A stretch of 64,000 nucleotides of DNA from Cercophora sp. LCS_1 (GCA_036250225.1 JAPZLL010000008.1:1240001-1304000), one strand, 5' to 3'. Shown: positions 11,058 through 23,309, numbered from the stretch's first letter. Numbers and translations: made by a program. The notes: a model not told the origin generated them from the letters alone.

Positions 11058-11934
11058 CTTTTTGTTTTTTTCTTTTTCCCTCACTTACCCCTCCCCCATT
11101 CCCAGCGTTCGTCAAAGCCCGAGGGACTGTCCAATTGTCATAATGGCGTCTTGGCTGGGATTGTTTGAGATGATTTTTTTTGTGGAAGGCAAGTGGTCCC
11201 CTCGCGCGATGTAAAAATTGCAGTGAAGCGTGTTGCACAGCCGTAATCAAGGCTGGAAATCGTGTGCAAGGCGAAGAATTGAGGTGATGGAGAATGGCCA
11301 TCAACAACTGTAGAATTGTCTGAAGAAAGAAAGCTATCTGGGGCCTGAAAGGCCCCCTATATACACGAATGATCTCCCTGGCAAATGGTGATTCGTGTCC
11401 CTAGATTCCGGCGCGCAGGCGCGTTGGAATGAGGGCATCACCACCCCACTTCGGGCGACAAAGCGGACCATGGTCCGCTTTGCATGCTGCTCAATCGCGT
11501 TAGTGGGCACAGATCAGAACACACACGTGACGCGTGTAATGCGGTCTAGACAACCGCGGTTGCCACGCGTCGTGGACACAATCTTCAGATCGTGGTGGAT
11601 GTGGCACTCAGCGAGGCTGCCAGCCTGAGAGGTGGACCATCCTCCCTGCTTCCTCAACAAGCTCACAGTCAGTGCTGCGGCTTTTGTCATACTGCAGTGC
11701 ACTCAATGTGACAGCCAGAGATCCAGCCCGTCTAAAGCAGTCCAGGCATCAATGGACGCGGCAATGCGGTGAATAATGTTCACTCAGTATGTAAAGCTCA
11801 TGTCTAGCTTTAGCTCGAGCAGTGGAAGTAAAGGAGTAATTAAGGTACCTCAGAGAGCCCCGGATTACTGCTAACCAAACTGGACATTTGCATCTGGAGT
11901 GTGACGGCCCGAGCCCCTTATTGGGCCCTGAACT
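11058..11934. other. Gene-free, palindrome-rich stretch
   Basis: Between tRNA-Arg and the small secreted-type gene. No coding frame is supported. It contains a perfect 24-base palindrome at 11459-11482 and shorter dyads just downstream, for example AACCGCGGTT and the CACGTGACGCGTG cluster at about 11522-11562. Confidence 0.4.
11459..11482. repeat. Perfect 24-bp palindrome
   Basis: Bases 11459-11470 are exactly complementary to 11471-11482, centred on CCATGG, with no loop. It is the longest uninterrupted dyad noticed in the window and lies in a non-coding stretch. Confidence 0.85.
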
Positions 11935-12361
11935 TCAAATACGGGAGATGGTGGTTCGGCCACGGAATCTCCATGGGACCAAATCCGGCCTTCCCGTCGT
12001 TATGACGATGCCGCAAGGAACGTCGACCCATGTCTCTGTTGTCCCTGGTACACAGGTCCACCCATCACACATTCGCCCGGGTTGCTTCCATATAGGACAA
12101 GGATACTTGTAGGTTGATTTCGTTTTGCAAGGGTCGGTCTGCCGCCTTGAGTTAATAATTGGTTGCTGATGGAACTCGTGCCATATTCCTCACCTTGCAG
12201 AACTTGTTCGGACACACTTTGGACTTTGCGCCTGTTGGTAGCTCAATCGTCTTGCTGCAGCCAGCCAGGCATTGAATGCCATTGCTTATCTGCTGGATTG
12301 GGTCGGCCGATGAGACGGTTCGTGCCAGAAAGAGTTGCAAAACAAAAGTTGCGAAATGCGT
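11935..12361 (-). CDS. Small cysteine-rich secreted-type protein, start codon unclear
   Basis: Two exons on the minus strand, 12361-12195/12194 and 12138-11935, joined by a 55-nt GT-AG intron (12193-12139) with a good branch site ATTAAC 15 bases before its end; both sides are phase 0. The product begins with a hydrophobic run (FATFVLQLFLARTVSSA) that looks like a signal peptide with a cleavage site after SSA, followed by about 115 residues with nine cysteines spread over both exons. This pattern is usual for secreted fungal proteins. No ATG precedes the hydrophobic run in frame after the last stop; the codon in the expected place is ACG at 12361-12359. Either ACG is the start, the ATG was lost, or an upstream mini-exon from the ATG at 12431 is spliced in (donor about 12415, acceptor AAAAG, also in frame). 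Family not recognised. Confidence 0.42.
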
Positions 12362-12431
12362 GCTGACAATGTCTTTTGATCATCCACCTTCGGACTAGCA
12401 GCCTGATAGCTTTACGATGAGATTTAATCAT

Positions 12432-13101
12432 ATAAGATTGGTGATTCCATCGGGGTTAAAAGCCCCGGGCGAAGGGAAAGAAATCAGTTGCTCTCCTGAT
12501 ATTTCGTTATGCTTGCTTCTTCATCCGGACCTAAGCTTTGTAGATTAGATTTCGTACGATACATCGCCGAAGACGGCATCACTGGCCTGCTTGCGAATGC
12601 CGGAGAAGGCAAATCCTTCCTGTTCATGCTGTTTGTTGCGCACCACACGTTGTGTGCTTTATTATGGTCACGGAATTTCCCGCGACTGCTATATTTTCTC
12701 TCACTCCGGCACGTCAGAAAGAGGCAGGGTCAATACACACTTGGGCAAGCGATTTAACTTGGAAAGGCTTTTTGGCAGTACTCGGAGGGGCTCGGAAGAC
12801 TCTTGAAGGGACCTGTAATAAATGTTTTCGGAACTGAAAAAATATGAGGGAGACGGGTTGATGTTTTTTCGACTGCCCAACTACGCTAGGTAGTAGGAAT
12901 TTGGCTTGGGGTGAGGGGTATCATAGCGGGGAGATGGCTGCTAAGCACCTATCATGGTTGGTTTTCATGTTGGTTGGTGGGGATGGGTTGCCTAACTTCT
13001 ATGCCTTGAGCAGCCCAGGAAGCGACCAGCTCTGTTCAAACCCATTCACCTACTTTCAGAGAATCACCGACCACATTGCTCATCATTCAAAATGACGAAA
13101 A
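12432..13101. other. Intergenic, no gene seen
   Basis: Lies between the secreted-type gene and the HET pseudogene. Several short overlapping frames on the plus strand show no domain and no splice partners that join them. Confidence 0.4.
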
Positions 13102-15013
13102 ATGCGTCTGCTTCACACGAAAGACTACACACTCAAGGAGTTCATCGGAGATGCTCCACCATACGCGGTCCTCTCTCACACCTAGGACAATGGTGAGGTT
13201 TTATTCCAGGATATGACGGGCGTTGGCGTGCCTCAGAAGGAAGGCTGGGCCAAAGTTGTCCGGAGCTGTGCCACTGCGAATGGCCTTGGCTACGACTATA
13301 TCTGCATCGATACGCTATGCATCGATAAAACAAGCAGTGCTGAACTCTCGGAAGCGATCAACTCGATGTTCAATATCTACGCTCTAGCTGATATTTGCCT
13401 GGCTTATATTTGCGACTTTGGTACTTTAGAAGATGAGCCACCGTTGAATACGGCCAAGCTTCTCAACTCGTGCTTATGAATCGGAGTCGCTAAGCTTGTG
13501 AGGTTCGTGACAGCTGATAGCGCTGTTAGCCGATGGTTCACACGGGGGTTGGACCCTCCAAGAGCTTATCGCGCCGAGAAGTGTCGTCTTTTATGACAGG
13601 AATTGGCGTGAAATTGGAGATCGACAACACTTAGCAGTCGACATATCCTCTCGGACATCCATCTATAAAGGCCTCATGGCAGTATGCAATGCGGCGAAGA
13701 TGAGCTGGGCATCGAAGCGGACGACAACCAAGGACGAGGATATAGCTTACTGCCTTCTTGGCCTCTTCAATGTCAATATGCCTTTGCTGTACGGCGAAGG
13801 CGGTGAAAAGGCGTTTCTGCGCTTACAGAACGAAATTGCCAACCACTCGTTTGACCAAACGATCTTGACGTGGAAAGGTCTGGCCAACGGAGAAATGCCC
13901 AAGAACAAACGATATGATTGGGTCCTGGCACCAAGCCCGGCATACTTTGCCGATTCAAATCGGACCCATTTCCTCCGAACGCGATCCAATTTCGACAGTG
14001 GTGGCGCTCATCTCGATGGGCTCAGTTTCGAAGCAACGATATATCCTCTCGAGACAATAACCTACAAAGACGGCCGCTATCCAATCCTTCATGCCTCTTT
14101 CAAGATCGTGGGATTTTCGAGCAGAGTGTCACCTTACCAGAACGTACTGCTCCAACTGTCGCTAGCTGTTCTTCGCTGTTGCATTGATGGCAATTACACA
14201 AAACGGATAGGAATTCTTGTCTGCCGTGACGAAGAGCGGTCCGACGCGCATTACTACAGGGTAGATGTAGCCTCGACCTACACTATCGGGCCTGGAGACA
14301 AGTCCCTTTATCTAAGACCAAATCCGTGGTTAAAGCACCCATCTCGACTCACAGAGGTCCCGATGGAACTGGACACGGAGAAGGTTGAGAGCAAAAGGAT
14401 CATCCTTTGTAGTCCGCCAACGCTCTCCTGGCCATCTCGGCAGGGTTATTAGCCATGCGCCTATAACTGTGAGTTGGATGGTAATTGGAAGCTAGTGGGT
14501 CTCCTTGAGTCTAAACGGACACTGGGCCATGGTCTTCGACCACGGCTGCCGATGTGGCAACTGAATAGGGGTGGTCCTGTGCAAGAGCGATCGGATCTCG
14601 GGAATTATTTTCAGATGCTAGGGGTGCTTCTCTTCCGCTGCGAGGGCAATGCGTGTTTGAGGGAAGAAGAAGACGCCTTTTTTGTGTTATGGGGGCGAAA
14701 AACCCTTGCCTGGGATTTTCCGCGTCATTGGTGGGAGAGCGCCGGTGGGTATTTCTGCGTGGTGGTGGGTTGGGAGGATTTTATGAAGACGCCGTGCCAA
14801 AAGGCCGCTGTGGGCCGGCTGATGCGCGAATGGCATGTGTCATCCGATCTTGAGGACGAGCCGGCCTGGCAGTGGGAGCCTACGGGCCGACAACTCGAGG
14901 CTGAGCATAAAGCGGTTGTAACCACGGCCAATCGCGTGACGGTGCGAGCCAGTGTTCGGTATGAAGAATTTATAGGAGTGGAAGGTCTGGTGGTGCAGGT
15001 TAACACCAGCTGA
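13102..15013 (+). pseudogene. Broken HET (heterokaryon incompatibility) domain gene
   Basis: The start MRLLHTKDYTLKEFIGD and the blocks YAVLSHT, YDYICIDTLCIDK, SRWFTRG, TLQELIAP and EDIAYCLLGLF are the hallmark HET order, so this is a former HET gene; intact members trigger cell death after fusion of unlike strains. Three lesions are visible. A TAG stop at 13183-13185 replaces the invariant Trp of the SHTW motif. An extra T at about 13549 shifts frame between FTRG and WTLQEL. A TAG at 14450-14452 interrupts the C-terminal part, which then runs on in the same frame to 15013. An intron at 13470-13529 (60 nt, ends TTAG) joins LLNS to RWFTRG in frame, showing that the gene was once spliced and functional. 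The C-terminal half (about 350 residues) has no recognised domain, as in many HET proteins. Confidence 0.88.
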
Positions 15014-15656
15014 GTGACTGTGGGAGGTGGGCGAGTAGGGGCGAGGGACGGATGTGAACAAAAAATGTGTCGATGTCTCCGCACTCGGAAGTCGATGCTC
15101 TGATTGACCAGTATGAGGCATGACTACCGTGCATTCGATTCGCCCGTGATAAATTACCGAGACATTTAGGAGTATTTAAATGGCTTTTGAAATATTTAAT
15201 ACTTTTTAGGAGACATATATCCGCCTTGTATCAGTACAATACTAACACCTTCTGGGTTTCTTGTACCGTACCAGACGGACCATCACCGCCCCACCCTACT
15301 TATCGCGTACCACCTCCCCTTATCACCCCTCACTCCAACCATCAAAGTCGCCAGCGTCTTTCATCGTGATGCATGGGATCTTTCGATGAAAGCGTTAAGT
15401 TGAAGACAGCAGCAACTTTTGCGTCTTGGGAATGAGCAGCATCAAACCATCGGAGACAAGCTCCGGGATCTGATTGCGGGGAACGGTAGCCGCCACCTGG
15501 TCTCGCTCACTGACATCTGGGCGGCATGACGTTTGCGCATCTACTCGTGACGCCAGCCCTCCGCATCAAGACAACCCGTGCACCGACATCATTGTTTACG
15601 GTCATCAAAACTAGCACTTACCTAGATCCAAAAAACATCACCAATATTTCCTTGAA
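15014..15656. other. Intergenic, upstream of the F-box gene
   Basis: A/T-rich at about 15170-15210, then C-rich. No coding frame supported. Confidence 0.4.
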
Positions 15657-16574
15657 ATGGAGTCGTCGTCAGCAAGCATCAACACGATCCCTAACGAGGT
15701 ACTCAACCCTCCTCTCACTCTCATGCCCCACATTGACTAAGACGCCCAGATCCTCCTCACAATCCTCTCCCTCCTCCCCACGAAGACCCTCATTCCAATA
15801 ACCACCACCTCGCACCGCTTCCTCTCTATCATCCTCCGCATCCTCCGCCAACGGCTCCTCCGCGCCGCCTCCCTCCCAGACCACCGCTTGATCCTTGAAT
15901 GCTACCACCCCTCGGCCAAACTCTCAACACCTTACCTCTACTGCGATTACCTCTACACCGACGGCCTAGACGACAACCCTACTGCCACCTCGACCGAGTC
16001 CACCCTCACCCTCTCAACCCTCTCTCGCTCGTACGCCCACTTCCGTCCCATCAAACAAGACGAAAACCGCCGTGGGCGTCGTCGCTACCCACCCAGTGTC
16101 TCCTCTCCACCTCAAACAGCCCACGACACCCTCCCCGACCCTCCATCCCAAGACGTCTACCTCGAATCAGGTGAACTCTTCACCCAGCTCTGCACCGTGA
16201 CCAACCTCGTCAAGCTGGGTCCCAAACCAGGTCTCTTCCTAAGCCACGTCAACGTAAACGACGGCCTCATCCGCGTCTGGCGCGACTGGCTCGCCGCGCA
16301 AGCCGATAATCTCGGCAGCACGGGGCCGAAAGAGGCGCCGATCCTGTGGGCTGACAGGGCGCAGACGGTGGGGGTGCGGTTCCGCGTGTTCCGCGAGATG
16401 GCGGGCGCGGTCATGGTCATGGCTGATGAAGGGGACGAGGTGAATGTGGAGTACCGGTTGGTGTTTGAGGAGTTGGTGGTGAGGGCCGGCAGGCTGTTGT
16501 TGCTGGCCGTGGAGAAGTCGGAGAGGCAGGAGGTGACTACTTCAGGTAAAGCCGTTGTTATTGCGTCGTTTTGA
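15657..16574 (+). CDS. F-box-like protein, 2 exons
   Basis: Exons 15657-15698 and 15750-16574 give 288 residues; the 51-nt intron has a TTGACTAAG branch region and ends CCCAG, phase 0. The N-terminus NTIPNEILLTILSLLPTKT, followed by the pattern expected of F-box helices (SHRFLSIILRILRQRLL), is a degenerate F-box, which would link the protein to Skp1 in an SCF ubiquitin ligase. The rest (residues about 60-288) is unrecognised, with a Pro/Ser/Thr-rich patch in the middle and a conserved-looking C-terminal block around VWRDWLAAQ and VGVRFRVFRE. Substrate unknown. The first exon is only 14 codons, so the gene is easily missed by simple frame searches. Confidence 0.72.
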
Positions 16575-19500
16575 TGCGAGTTGGCAAAAAGTAAACGACC
16601 CCTTTCCCCTGATCTGCTTTGGCGCCTTGGATTGAGGGCGTGGTTCTGGTGGGTCTGGTTTTGAGGGTCTTGTTTTCATCGTGAGCGATCACCACGGGCG
16701 GCACAGTTGTGCTCAGTGGGAACGCCAAAGACCAAACATTGTTTTGAGGTTGTTTTGTTCAAGTCGGGGATCACGAATTTACCCGTCTTGGTTTCCCAGG
16801 TCAAGACTGGTCTTCAGACCTGGTGTCGAAGGGATTAGTGTCCCGGATGTTCACCAAGCTGGTTTACGTTTTGGGCATCCCGCGATCACGAGATACTAAA
16901 CATAGCAACCCCCCCATCCCCCGCGCGGGCGTGAGAAAGTTTCTTTTTCTCTAGCGGCAAAATGCGAAAAAAGGGACCACCTGGTCCTGCGAGCGTAAAT
17001 GTGGAGCGAGGTGTTTATGCTTATTTTGCTCCTGAACATACGCAACCACGGGACACCGATGGCTCACTTCTTCGTGTCCACGTTGGCGCTGCTCTAGGCT
17101 TTTTCTACGAGCCGCGCGGCCCCGTCTCGTATCCGGCGCAGTTCTTCTTCTGGGAGGATCTCCAAAATAACTATTACCTTGGTCCGCGTGGGTCACCGGG
17201 CTTTGAGGCCGAGATGTTGGCCTCGAGTGCTTGAAGGACCATCGAGAGAGAAGGAGACGTAGAGCAAACGCAATGTTTGACGGTGGCTTTAGCCTGAGTT
17301 GATGCTCCAGAGATCATGAGTTGAGCTCGAGCTGAGGATGGATGGATCTGCTGTTTTCGATCGGCTGCGCGGTGGAAGCGAAGGAGGGCAGAGATGTGAT
17401 TGACGAAACTGAGCTGGCCGGAGAAAAGCAATCAGGAGTGTGATGGAAGATGGGATTGGCTCGCCGTGGGATGAACGCCGTGGATCATGTTTGAAGGAAA
17501 TACTGAGCTGAGCGGGAGCACACAAGAGGCCAATGGGCATTTCCTGGATACAGGCTTGTGGGCGGTGCTAGGGAGGGGAATTCTTAGAGCAACCAGGTCG
17601 ATCTGGCCTTAGGCTGAGTGAGTACCGTGGCATGTCGTGACGACATTCTGGGTCGGAATTGATCAAGGTTCGCACAACCAGGCGGCTTCCCTTTTGCCGG
17701 CGCAGACCGGTGCATGATCGTCTACCGGGGGTTGTAGCTACCAGGCTTCATCGCCATTATGCTCCCACGGGAACGCTTAGCGAGCGAACCTGGTGGAGGC
17801 TGGCCAAGCCCATATTCATGCTCGCGGCGAGGGCGGCAAGTGGGAAACGAAACACGATTGACGAGTTGGGGACCAACCCGTTCCCGTCGCCACTCCGGTC
17901 TGCCTCCCGCCCGCTCGCTTGTCGCCCATGGGGTAGCACAGCATGGCCCGGTTCGTCCCTCGTCAGCCTTTTCTGACCGGCGCGCTGGGCCATGGACGGC
18001 CGCCTGGCAGTGGCTGGGCCTGAAGGGACTCATCCATGGAATCGCAGCGGTGGACGACAGAAACTGAGAGAAGACGACGAGATGCAGAAGAAGGGAAAGA
18101 GAAGGGGAGAGAAGAGGCCATCGACACTTGGGATGGCTGCGCTGACGCCTCGCCCGATTCGAACCAGGCACAACTCCCGGATTCCGAAGTGGCCTGTCGA
18201 CGCTCTGACTTGCAACTGACTCTTCTGGCGGTCTGCGACAGCCATTGACGCATTGGGAAGTCGCACCTTGGTCGGTTCTGAGGCTTCTTTGCTTCTTCGT
18301 CCCAAGTATTGCCAGCTCGGGATCACACCACAGCCCCGCGGATTGCGGAGTCAATATTGCTGCTGCGCGCTCGTTCAGCATTCCGGTCCTGCCATCAACG
18401 CGCTACGTAATGTTGTTGTTTGCTGACGCTCAGCGTTCCTGGCGGTGAGCTGGAGGACGAGGGTTTGCGCAGTGGGAGCGATGGCAGGATGGAGCCTAGG
18501 TATGCACAGGCAAGGAGGTCGAGGTGACGTCTGACAGGTCGCCAAGAACAAAAAATCGCGGCAGGCGCAAGGCGCGGAATAAGCCGCGTTTCTTCAACCT
18601 TGGCCCCGCTTCAACCAAGCTCGCTGTTTGCCTCTTGCACAATCATTTCCTGGAATGCGCCTACCAAAAATAAAACATGGACACGGCGGCTGAATTGCTC
18701 ACGATAGACCGGATGGCGCATTCTTTCTTTCTTTCTTATTTTTCCAATTTTCAGTGAGAAAACCAGCGATTGTCGCCCGAGACGCCCCACCCAGCTTCGG
18801 GTCGCAGGAGCAGTTTCAGCCTCGAGTTGGTCCCTACACCACACGCGTTGGTGTCCGAGAGCCTGGTCAGAGCGCTGGACGTTCAAGGGGGGAGGACGCG
18901 GCGGTGGATCCGGAGATCTGCGCTTCAAAGCCTCCCGTTGGTCAAATGCTTTCCGTCACCTTTGATCGCTGCCCCTCCTCCAGCCCAGCACGCTAACGCA
19001 AGCTGGGCGACAGAGCCCACCTCGATGGTACGGCTCCAGCTCCCGGGCCTGTGTTCTCCTGGTTCGCGCAGGCCGGACCTGCATGAAGTAAGGGCATACC
19101 CGCTTCTGTTTCCTTCATGCCCGCCCTTCACACGTCGCCGAGCTCTGCCCAGGCGATGTCGGCGGGGCTGGATTCTGACGGTGGCCCCTTGCTCCACGCC
19201 TTTCCAACTCGTTGTGCCTTGCTTCGGAGTCGAGCCGGCATCGCGTCCTCGCCAAGGGCCCCCCATGGATCCGTGGATCGTGCATTTGATCGCCACGGCG
19301 AGGGTGTGTACCCCCGCCAGGCAACCCTCCTGTTGCTCGCGCCCCTTGGGTCTGCCATTCCTGTCCATTCCTGTCCATGCATGGCGTCTCTTGGACCAGC
19401 ATCTGCATCGCAGCAGACCATCCAAACAACGTTGTGACCATCAGCGGGCTGAGGTCAATGCATTCCGCCGTGCGGCGCACGCTCTTCTTTTAATCCTAAT

Positions 19501-19644
19501 GTCCCTTGTCCTGTGCCTCTCTGCTTCCTTTCCCATCCCTTCTTGAGGCATCGACATCCCATCGTATCGTCTGCTGGACAGCGACGACGGACCAACGACG
19601 TTCATTACACCACAGTCCACCTCACCGAGAGGTAGCAATCCGCA
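16575..19644. other. Three-kilobase stretch without a supported gene
   Basis: The largest gene-poor gap in the window, immediately upstream of the MFS transporter at 19645. Frames of 200-260 codons exist (minus 17722-18381, plus 18770-19546), but their composition is rich in Arg, Pro and Ser, they overlap other frames, and no domain or splice structure supports them. A 90-codon ATG frame at 16962-17234 has a fair start context but no recognisable content. A TTTC microsatellite lies at 18721-18737. The stretch may be a long promoter with upstream regulatory sites or may hold a non-coding transcript. Confidence 0.4.
18721..18737. repeat. TTTC microsatellite
   Basis: Four tandem TTTC units followed by a T-rich run, in the long upstream region of the MFS gene. 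Confidence 0.8.
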
Positions 19645-21752
19645 ATGCGGCTGGGCCAGGATATCGAGAAGGAGCTGGGCGGCCTCGAGCTTGCTCGGCC
19701 GGAGGAGATTATGGCAGGGAACGGAAGCGGCCTCACACTCGCCGTCCCCCCATCACCACCATCCAAGGAGGCCCCAAGGAGGCCAGCACCACTAAAGCTC
19801 GACCACTCCAGGTCACCATCATCCAGCCCGTCGGAACCACCAAACAGGCCATTACCACGGCCACCGTCCAAGATGGACACCTCATCACGACCAACCACCA
19901 GCGCTTCAGATGCGCCGAGGAAACCGGCACCTACACGGCCACCACCACTCAGGCCGCAGGCACCATTAGGGATGAACCCACCAACGCGACCAGGAACTGC
20001 GGCGTCTCAGGAGTCGGACTGGAAGGCGCCGCCAAGGATACTGGGGTCGACGAAGAGGCTATCGTACGGGTCGATCTCAACGAGGAGGCCAGTCAAGTAT
20101 GGCTACGGGAAGTTCAGCAACGTGGAGCTTGTACCACAACCGAGTGACGACCCGGATGACCCTCTGGTGAGTTTGGCAGCTGGGAGTACGTTGGGAGTGA
20201 AGCTGACTGGATGCAGAACTGGGAAATGTGGAGAAAGGAACTCAACTTTTGGTCACTGCTATTGATGGTGGCCATGACTGGTGTGATGAAGACCATTTTT
20301 GTGACGGTCAACGCCCAACTTGCCGAGCGGTACCAAGTCGCGTATACATCGGTCACCGCCCTGACGGGTGTCCCTCTTATTCTTTCAGCCGTTTCTGGCT
20401 TTATCTGCCTCATTGCTTCGAGGATATGCGGCAAGAGGCCGCTGTATCTGGCTTCGTTGCTGTTGGTGTTCATCGGCGCTGTGTGGAACACCAATGTGGC
20501 GAACAGCTATGCCGAGTGCATGGCCGCTCGCGTCTTTCAGGGACTTGGCTGGGGCGCTTTTGATGTTTTGGTGCCCGGATCCATCCAGGATACATTCTTC
20601 GAGCATGAGCGTGGCGTTCGTCTCGCTGTTTATTCGGTTGTCTCGATCGCAACCACCTGGGGCCCTCCTTTGCTGGGAGGTGTCGCCTCGGAAGGCGCTG
20701 CTGGTTTCAGCCTGCAGTTCATGATCCTCAGCGCCTTTTTCGTTCTCGCCGTGCCGGCCATCACTCTCGGTGCCCCCGAGACCGTCTTCGACCGCGCTTA
20801 CACTCTCGCTCAAACTCCTGCTACGGGAATGAGCGGCGTCAGCAAGTTCAAGGGCTCTCTGCCCATCGCGCCTCGCCGCTTCTTGTCTTTCGAGACTTTC
20901 AACAACTATGTCGTCAAGCTCAAGCCTTATTCGTACCGCGGGGACACCGACCTCGCCACCATTCTTCAGGCGCCCCGCGCTCTCGTTGCGCCCACCACCG
21001 CCCTCGTCTTCCTCGTCTCTCTCCTCCCCTACGGCACCCTCTGGGGCTTCTCAGCCTCGTTCTCCCTCATCTTCCACCCTCTCCCCTTCATCCGCTCCCC
21101 CACCACCATCGGCATGCTCATGACCGGTCCCTGGCTTCTCGGCTCCGCCGCCGTCGCCGCATTTGCTCTGCTCCCCTGGTGGCAAACCCGCTTCAACCCG
21201 CGCGCCCACATGGCCGCCATCGCAGGCGGCTCCATCCTCGCCTTCATCGGCATCCTCACCTTTGGCCTCCACCTCGACGCATGCATGACCCGTCCCCTGG
21301 AAGAAGAAGCCGAAATCTCCATCTACGCACTCAACTACCTCGGCGAGAACGTCAACTTCCCCGCCGTCGGTTTCGTCCTTGGACTCCTCGCAGCTGGCGT
21401 CTACGTCCTCGACGCGACTGTCCGCCCGCTCATCCGGGCAAGCACCATGTTCACCAGCTCCAACCTCGGCGTTGCGCTCCGCAACACACAAGATATGAGC
21501 GGTAGCGTTGCCATCTGGCGAGCTGTCCTGGCGGGTGTTTTCGTTATGGGAACGCCCAATGCCGTGTGGACGTGGGACGGTCTCCGTGCACTGGCCATTG
21601 GTCTTGCCATTGCGCAGATGGTTGTCGGCGCTGTTGTCGGCAGCGTGTGGTGGTTGTGGGGCGAGGATATCAGACGGTGCGATGGCCGGGTGATGAGACT
21701 GGTTGACTTGGAGAGTTTAAAGAGGAACGGGAGTTTTTTCGACACTGATTAG
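19645..21752 (+). CDS. MFS transporter (drug:H+ antiporter-like) with long proline-rich N-terminus
   Basis: Exons 19645-20166 and 20217-21752, 685 residues; the 50-nt intron is phase 0 and joins DDPDDPL to NWEMWRKELNF, the usual DPxNW entry of fungal MFS exporters. The first 170 residues are a cytosolic tail very rich in Pro, Ser and Arg with no domain. After that about twelve hydrophobic segments follow, with GVMKTIFVTVNAQLAERYQV in helix 1 and MAARVFQGLGWGAFDVLVPG in helices 4-5, where GxxxGP-type antiporter motifs lie. It probably exports small molecules at the plasma membrane; substrate unknown. The long tail is unusual compared with the 50-100 residues seen in most relatives and suggests regulation or sorting. 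Confidence 0.88.
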
Positions 21753-23309
21753 GACTACCCTGATCGTTTTTGTCTGATGATTTTTTTTTTTGCGACATGA
21801 TGGATACCCCATACCCCGTGAGTTAATGGTTTTTTTTTTGTTGCGATGAGATGCACCAAGATGAGATACCACGATCTTTTTTTTTCTCCTTGTGTTGGGA
21901 ATTGGAAGAAAAAGAAAGGCAACTTTGATCTCTTTTGCTTTGTATATGGGTAATTCGCTTCTTCTGATGAATGTGGATGATAGGGAGATGGGATTCATGA
22001 AATGGGAAATAATAGACTGAGATCATGACTTATCTGCGTTTCTTGCAAAGTGAAGGCTTTGATGTTTTAAAAGCGAATGCGTGGTCCTGGGAAATGCGGC
22101 TTGCCTCGCTCATCGGGACGGCGACCCTCTGCGGTGCGGTGTCAGGAGCCACAGCACCCATGCCTTGTCCCCAGAGGGGTGGCTTGCCCGCCCCTGGGAA
22201 TGGGTGTCATGGCCGTGTGAGCGAGTGATGGCCTTCCTTAATGGTGACATGTCAAGGCCTTGGAGTGATGATGGTCCCTCCCTGCTGTCTCGGGAGACGA
22301 GGACAGTGGTGGTGCTGCTTGGGAATTGCAATGAGATGGGACGAGAGGGGCGAGACAAGCGGGACGTGACAAAGGCTGTTCTATATACACCGTCCCAACC
22401 ACCGTCCCAACTCGAATTTGTGAGATTTTCCGGGGAATGGTCACGGCTCTTTGGTTCCGGGAGCACAATGTGGGAGAATCTCATGGTTCCGGGGAAGGCG
22501 AGATGGGATGAATTGACAAAAGGCCTTCAGCCGGGTCGCAGAGGGTCGCAGATGGGCGGCGGCAGAATCGAACAGTGAGGAAGAAGCACTGGGTAAATTC
22601 TCGAAGACTGCCGGATGGGGGAATGGAATGGGCGGGCCGGGCGACGCCGGGTGGGTACCGGCGGCGATCATACAGACAGATAGATGTGTGGGGCGGGATC
22701 TCGGGATATGGGATGATTTGTGTTCTTTTTTTGAGGTTGTATCTTTGGGGTAGGATTTGAGATGGGATTCAGCATGGCTGCTGTAAGCTACCTTGGATGT
22801 TGTTGTTGGTGCCTGGGAGTCGGTGAAGTTCTGGTAGTGAGGTGAGCATTGAGTATTTTAGGTAAGGTAGTTCGGTAGATGCGGCTGGGAAGGTCGGGAC
22901 CCTCTGGTGAGGTGAGGTTGACACCAATGTCCGCCCGAGAAACAGCAAGCAAACTAGCCAAAGTGACAAGAGTGTCGAGGCGGATACTCACTAGAGGGAC
23001 TGTGAGCAAACGGAAATGGAAATCGAAACGAGAGCGGGCATGGACGATTAACAAGCGTAGCCCAGCTCCTACTATCTCAAACACTACGACAACCGAGAGC
23101 TTGAGGCTGCACATGTTTGGAGGCACCCCTGAGCGAGTACCTGAATTGCAAGTAGATCATATCTTTGTGCACGAGAGAGGGGCATCCTGTAGTTCCAAGC
23201 TCTCCCTCGGCAACTCTGCATTCAGCATGCCGGCGCATCTCGCCGACAAGATCACGCTGGGGGCTTCACAGACCCTTTACACTGTCGAGTGGTAGGACGT
23301 CCCAAATTC
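21753..23309. other. Intergenic between MFS gene and TFIIIC subunit
   Basis: The first 150 bases contain three T runs (about 21780-21885), probably the transporter's 3' untranslated region. A 138-codon plus-strand frame at 22879-23295 starts with ATG and runs up to the convergent TFIIIC stop, but it is basic, lacks any recognised motif and is not claimed. Confidence 0.4.

Noticed and set aside
16962..17234. 90-codon plus frame with decent start context
   Set aside because: No signal peptide, domain or splice partner; could be chance.
18140..18200. Minus-strand GGTTCGAATC with upstream GCGTC and CTTCGGAATC, tRNA-Arg-like
   Set aside because: Stems do not pair and there is no acceptor; chance or a very old relic.
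17722..18381. 219-codon minus frame in the 3-kb gap
   Set aside because: Arg/Pro/Ser-rich, overlaps other frames, no domain, no splice logic.
18770..19546. 258-codon plus frame upstream of the MFS gene
   Set aside because: Composition of GC-rich leader sequence; no ATG in good context and no recognisable motif.
22879..23295. 138-codon plus frame convergent with the TFIIIC subunit
   Set aside because: ATG is present but there is no recognised content; too weak to claim without transcripts.
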